Shown piece by piece: positions 47,026 through 49,940 of a stretch of 49,940 bases of DNA (position 1 is its first letter; every line of letters starts with the position of its first letter). Source of the DNA: Verrucomicrobiia bacterium (GTDB lineage: Bacteria > Verrucomicrobiota > Verrucomicrobiia > Limisphaerales > JADLHS01); the NCBI GenBank assembly GCA_026125285.1, contig JAHCLO010000039.1, positions 1 to 49,940 on the forward strand, in the 5' to 3' direction. Below the pieces are notes generated by a model, which had not been told where the DNA came from, ran no database searches, and was given only the letters and a program-made list of their open reading frames with translations. The translations under genes were made by a program, and so were the position numbers.

Positions 47026-47674
47026 GGTTTTGATTCCAGAGCGTTAGATGCTCGGCAAAACTCGCCGGTTTGGCGAGCCAGAAATCGGACGGTGGCTCCC
47101 AGCCTCGACAAACCTCCGCAGTTTTGTCACGACCTCGTTGCTTAGTGGATTTGCATGAACGCCTCCCATCAGCACATAGGAAAACGCCACGGTAACAACT
47201 ATACTTGCCGCGCGGCTCTTCGTGCCGGCCAGCCAAGGCGAATCACCTTTTAAGTCATATCAACAACATTTACGCTAAACCACATTGCCAAATGCAAAAC
47301 AGCTCAGGAAATCTCACCAGTCGTCTCGCCGTCTGCAGTTGGTCGCTGCAATCCCCATTCTGATATTTCACCAATAGAATCAAGGGGTTCGTCGCTTTCG
47401 GCTCGTTCAAAAAGGCAGAGTCATAACGGTTAGTCATAACAAATCGCCAAGTTGCGCCCTGGTTTGGAGATGTCGCAGAGCGCAAAGAATGACTCCGTTT
47501 CGGTGCGCGGTTTGCTCGCTTGTTCAGCGGGTGGGTGTGATCTCATCGGAGTAAGGAATCCATTGTTTCGCGGGCCGGCAGGACCGTCCCCGCAGGGTGT
47601 GGGGGCAGGAGGCTTTTCGTGTGCGCTGGCGGGTTTTGGAGTCCCGCTTTGAATGAGAAGGGAACTTTGGGCGC
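47026..47674. other. Intergenic region, no convincing gene
   Basis: About 650 bases upstream of both dapA and the toxin-antitoxin genes. A minus-strand frame at 47270-47485 gives a protein-like run (RFVMTNRYDSAFLNEPKATN) but has no recognisable family or clear start. GC-rich repeats such as CCGGCAGGACCG and CCCCGCAGG occur at 47575-47605. Confidence 0.4.
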
Positions 47675-47707
47675 TTGCGTCATGGGCGAGGTTCTGAGAC
47701 ATTGGCG
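47675..47707 (+). promoter_or_regulatory. 33-base promoter-like repeat, copy 1
   Basis: TTGCGTCATGGGCG, 10 unrelated bases, then ACATTGGCG. The same two blocks with the same spacing recur at 49286-49318 in front of another gene. TTGCGT and GACATT are 17 bases apart, as expected for -35 and -10 boxes. Confidence 0.55.
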
Positions 47708-47722
47708 TTGTCATTTGAGGCC

Positions 47723-47902
47723 ATGAGTATCAAATCTGCCAAGCTGGAATCCAAAAAGGCCCGGGACAAGACGCCCGGCACGCTGGCGGTGGAGGCGCAT
47801 CGCCCGGCGATGAACAAACTGAGCGCGCCGGAGCGCCGCCGTTTGCGGCAGCGCGCCGCCGAACTGCTTTACGGACGGGAAGCCCTTGCGACTGGCCACT
47901 GA
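47723..47902 (+). CDS. Probable antitoxin of a PIN-domain toxin
   Basis: A 59-residue, strongly basic protein starting at ATG 47723: MSIKSAKLESKKARDKTPG ... APERRRLRQRAAELLYGREA. It overlaps the PIN toxin gene by 17 bases, the usual antitoxin-first arrangement. No DNA-binding domain is evident; the Arg/Leu-rich helix could wrap the toxin. The promoter-like repeat at 47675-47707 ends 15 bases upstream. Confidence 0.55.
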   Translation: MSIKSAKLESKKARDKTPGTLAVEAHRPAMNKLSAPERRRLRQRAAELLYGREALATGH

Positions 47903-48380
47903 TACCAATGTGCTGTTGGACCTGGCCGACGGCGTGGAGGGCGTGCTGGATGCGCTCGCAGTCATTGAGCAACGCCTGCCGGACGCGGAACGGTTGGCCC
48001 CGCCAAGTGTCTTGGATGAACTGGCTTATCTGGCGGAGTCCGGGCAGACGGAGCGGGTGCGGGCATCAGCCGGCAAAGCTTTCAAGCAACTGCGTTTCCG
48101 ACCGCGTTTCCGGCCCGTGTTGGAAGCGCCGTTTGCGCCGGAGCGGGCGGAGGAACTGGCCGAGATGTTCCGCGTGCGCCAGCTTTTACCCGGTGAAGAA
48201 GTTCACGATGCCTTGATTCTGGCGGAAACGGTTTTGCTGGGGTGCGGGGTGTTGCTTACCAGCGACCGTCATTTGCGGGAAGTGGACCATGAACAACTGA
48301 CTTGGGCGTTGGGGGCGCACAATCTGGCTCCGCCGGTGATTGCCACGCCGCGCGAGATTGTACGGAAGTTTTTCCGGTGA
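47886..48380 (+). CDS. PIN-domain ribonuclease toxin (VapC-like)
   Basis: A 164-residue protein, TTG start, opening MRLATDTNVLLDLADGVEGV. Acidic catalytic residues of the PIN fold are visible: DTN at the start, LDELAYL, EEVHDALILAET and LLTSDRHLREVD. All four expected acids seem present, so it is probably active. It cleaves RNA when freed from its antitoxin. The start codon lies inside the antitoxin gene; an inefficient TTG start may keep toxin below antitoxin. Confidence 0.8.
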   Translation: MRLATDTNVLLDLADGVEGVLDALAVIEQRLPDAERLAPPSVLDELAYLAESGQTERVRASAGKAFKQLRFRPRFRPVLEAPFAPERAEELAEMFRVRQLLPGEEVHDALILAETVLLGCGVLLTSDRHLREVDHEQLTWALGAHNLAPPVIATPREIVRKFFR

Positions 48381-48396
48381 GTTTCCGAGACGCGCT

Positions 48397-48876
48397 ATGA
48401 AAACGAAGAAGCTGGCCCCGATTCATCCGGGGGAAATTCTCCGCGAGGATTTTATGAAACCGCACGGCCTGCCATTCTGGAAGCAGGTATTGCGTTGGAT
48501 CGCCGTGCTACCGGGAGCATTTCTGGCTGCGCTAGTGTTAGGTTTCTTAACCAATCTGCTTTTGATGGGAGGAGCGGCATTTGCGGTCGGCTCTGCGCAC
48601 CCGGATGAGCAAAGTTGGTTGCTATACGTTTTGAGGGGGATCGCCGTCAGCGTCATTTGTTCTGTGTCCTTTGTCTGGTGTGGCGCGACTATCGCACCAT
48701 GCCGGAAAACTGCGGTCGCCATTGGCCTGGCGGTGCTGGTCTGCGCCTTGGCTGGCTATGGGGGCTTTCTGTGCATTGCTGAACACAGATGGACGGCATT
48801 GTCGGTGTGTCCATTCCTTGCAGGGGCGGCCATCTATGCGGCGGGAATGGTCGCGAAGAAAGAAGTTACGGTATGA
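48397..48876 (+). CDS. Chimera: HigA-type antitoxin N-terminus joined to a multi-pass membrane protein
   Basis: A 159-residue frame. The first 24 or so residues, MKTKKLAPIHPGEILREDFM then KPHGLP, are the standard opening of HigA/VapI helix-turn-helix antitoxins. The expected continuation (recognition helices) is absent. From residue 26 the protein becomes FWKQVLRWIAVLPGAFLAAL and about four transmembrane helices (near 32-52, 75-97, 105-125, 132-150), ending in AKKEVTV. The join is in frame with no stop. It may be a deletion or insertion fusion in which a membrane protein borrowed the antitoxin start. Starts 16 bases after the PIN toxin. The function is unknown. Confidence 0.6.
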   Translation: MKTKKLAPIHPGEILREDFMKPHGLPFWKQVLRWIAVLPGAFLAALVLGFLTNLLLMGGAAFAVGSAHPDEQSWLLYVLRGIAVSVICSVSFVWCGATIAPCRKTAVAIGLAVLVCALAGYGGFLCIAEHRWTALSVCPFLAGAAIYAAGMVAKKEVTV

Positions 48877-48953
48877 GCAACCTGCGGGTCGCGCCGGCAC
48901 AACCGGATGATGGCGCTGGTATCGGCAATGAAGTCAATCGGCTTGCCGTTCAT
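48834..48953 (-). pseudogene. Truncated VapC (PIN) toxin start
   Basis: The ATG at 48953 overlaps the upstream antitoxin stop as ATGA. The first 20 or so codons read MNGKPIDFIADTSAIIRLCR, a canonical PIN-domain opening with its Asp. After about residue 26 the frame runs into the 3' part of the membrane-protein gene on the other strand and stops at 48834. All but the first strand and helix are lost. Confidence 0.65.
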
Positions 48954-49141
48954 GGAATTTGTTCAAAGGCGTCGGCGATGTCTTGCTCGAACTTGTCCCA
49001 ATCAGCGGGCGTCATTTCCGTTTCAGCGTTGCTGGCAGGGCGGGGAGTCTTGGAACGAATAACGAACTCATTCGCGTGACCCTTGACCGGGGTAAACTCG
49101 AACGCTTTGTTCAGGTCTGCGACAAGCTGTGCTGTTTCCAT
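48950..49141 (-). CDS. Antitoxin-like small protein of a truncated toxin-antitoxin pair
   Basis: A 63-residue acidic protein starting METAQLVADLNKAFEFTPVK and ending DWDKFEQDIADAFEQIP. Its stop overlaps the start of a truncated VapC gene, the usual antitoxin-toxin coupling, so an antitoxin role is inferred from position. The family is not recognised. With its toxin deleted it would be an orphan. Confidence 0.55.
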   Translation of the reverse strand: METAQLVADLNKAFEFTPVKGHANEFVIRSKTPRPASNAETEMTPADWDKFEQDIADAFEQIP

Positions 49142-49285
49142 GCTGAAAAGGCTACCCCGCTGAACCGGGTCGCGCAAGGCGGGGGCCGGCGCCTTTTGGG
49201 AAACAGGGATTTCGCACGATAGTAAGGGGGGCGACTACCGGCACCGCTTTGGGAAGTTTGGGGCTGGCCAGTGGAATCAAGTTAT

Positions 49286-49318
49286 TTGCGTCATGGGCGT
49301 GAATCGGGAACATTGGCG
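49286..49318 (+). promoter_or_regulatory. 33-base promoter-like repeat, copy 2
   Basis: TTGCGTCATGGGCG and ACATTGGCG separated by 10 bases, as at 47675-47707. The end lies only 2 bases before the start codon at 49321, so a transcript from it would be almost leaderless, or the element has another role. Confidence 0.5.
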
Positions 49319-49320
49319 GC

Positions 49321-49940
49321 ATGAAGCCAGAGGCCGGCAAGAAGATTTCAAACGCGATGGTTGCACAGCCGCTCGCAGACCACGAATGGAATTTCGCCGA
49401 CCCCAAAGCGTTGCCCAACGATGAGATTGAAGCCTGCTATTTGTACGAGTACGCGAGAGAATTCTACAAGGGGTCCGTGGCGCTCCAAAAGCTTAGAAGG
49501 AAGTGGGAACAATCCAACAAGCACGGTGATGCAAAAGGCTTGGAGGCTTGGGAGCAAGCTTGTGATTTGTTGAGTGCCAAATGCGGGTTCTTCCCCACGA
49601 TACGTTTTGATTTCTATCCACACACCCCTTGGCACGACTTGCCGACGGACGGGCGAGAACCTTCCCGAAAAAGTTGGCGCAAGAACTTGGCAAAGGATGT
49701 GAATGATTGGGTTGAAAGATTGCGAAAATCTCCGTTTGACAGGCTCTACATGGCAACGCTCCGGCAATTGGAGCCGTTGGATTCTGGCCCGTCCGACATG
49801 CTTGATCTGATAGCGGGGCGGCTACCGCGACGGCAGGAACTATCGGAGGCGTACGCGCTGGCCGCCTCCAAATTCGAGATGTGGAATCTTCGCCGTCCAC
49901 CCTCTGAACACACCGAGTATGGTCTTTTCCTTATCAATTG
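49321..49940 (+). CDS. Hypothetical protein, 3' end beyond the window
   Basis: An open frame of 206 codons running off the window end. It begins MKPEAGKKISNAMVAQPLAD, then EWNFADPKALPNDEIEACYL and YEYARE, a pattern seen in verrucomicrobial hypothetical proteins of mobile or accessory regions. The rest is hydrophilic with WRKNLAKDVNDWVERLRKSP. No enzymatic motif or membrane segment is visible. Preceded by the second copy of the 33-base repeat. Confidence 0.65.
   Translation, partial: MKPEAGKKISNAMVAQPLADHEWNFADPKALPNDEIEACYLYEYAREFYKGSVALQKLRRKWEQSNKHGDAKGLEAWEQACDLLSAKCGFFPTIRFDFYPHTPWHDLPTDGREPSRKSWRKNLAKDVNDWVERLRKSPFDRLYMATLRQLEPLDSGPSDMLDLIAGRLPRRQELSEAYALAASKFEMWNLRRPPSEHTEYGLFLIN

Noticed and set aside
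47430..47714. Minus-strand frame of 94 codons
   Set aside because: Low-complexity proline-rich translation with no start signal and it overlaps the promoter-like repeat.

Overview
The window looks like a chromosomal segment of a high-GC, Gram-negative, aerobic or microaerobic bacterium. The best guess is the phylum Verrucomicrobiota, in the Pedosphaera/Limisphaerales neighbourhood. This rests on PEP-CTERM secreted proteins, very large fibronectin-type secreted proteins ending in FYR-type C-termini, YCF48-repeat proteins, short tandem intergenic repeats (ACCAAAC-type and TCCGAAA-type) and many ATGA-coupled operons. The taxonomy is inference; no rRNA or tRNA gene is visible.

Layout. 65-4657 (-): a 1530-residue secreted modular adhesin-like protein. 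5219-8003 (+): four consecutive PEP-CTERM proteins, three of them paralogues. 8629-11272 (+): a tight DUF2249 / cytochrome-oxidase-I-like / DUF59 / DUF2249 operon, probably for nitric-oxide or metal-centre homeostasis. 11308-17535 (-): an RND efflux pump, its adaptor, DUF2892 and DUF6132 membrane proteins and two rhodaneses. 17674-19833 (-): a YCF48-repeat secreted protein. 20365-25615: a sigma-54 two-component system with a beta-barrel protein in the same operon, and two small secreted proteins at its borders, one behind a near-consensus sigma-54 promoter. 25735-28096 (-): dinD plus debris of a DprA-like gene and a type III restriction subunit. 28179-30455 (-): an OmpR-type two-component system. 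30556-34975 (-): ZIP transporter, cytochrome bd oxidase (cydA, cydB), Tll0287-like haem lipoprotein and rhodanese. 35159-36818 (-): zinc-binding DGC protein and a PLP trans-sulfuration enzyme. 37113-37983 (-): orphan zinc anti-sigma factor and a second Tll0287-like lipoprotein. 38227-44704 (+): PagL lipid A deacylase, nucleoside symporter, nucleotidyltransferase and a sugar kinase/pyrophosphorylase fusion. 44800-47025 (-): dapA, dapB, folK. 47723-49940: a toxin-antitoxin region with one intact PIN system, one truncated system, a HigA/membrane-protein chimera and an unfinished hypothetical gene.

How the parts may work together. Three minus-strand units (anti-sigma/Tll0287, membrane rhodanese, DUF6132) share the motif TGTAAC-N15-GGCTC at identical spacing. 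This suggests one ECF-sigma regulon covering sulfane-sulfur, haem and envelope functions. The sigma-54 system is organised like enterobacterial ZraPSR: regulator, outer-membrane protein, kinase, then a sigma-54 promoter driving a periplasmic coiled-coil protein and ending in a clear terminator. The bd oxidase operon, the NO-type module, the rhodaneses and the efflux pump together suggest life under fluctuating oxygen with nitrosative or sulfur stress.
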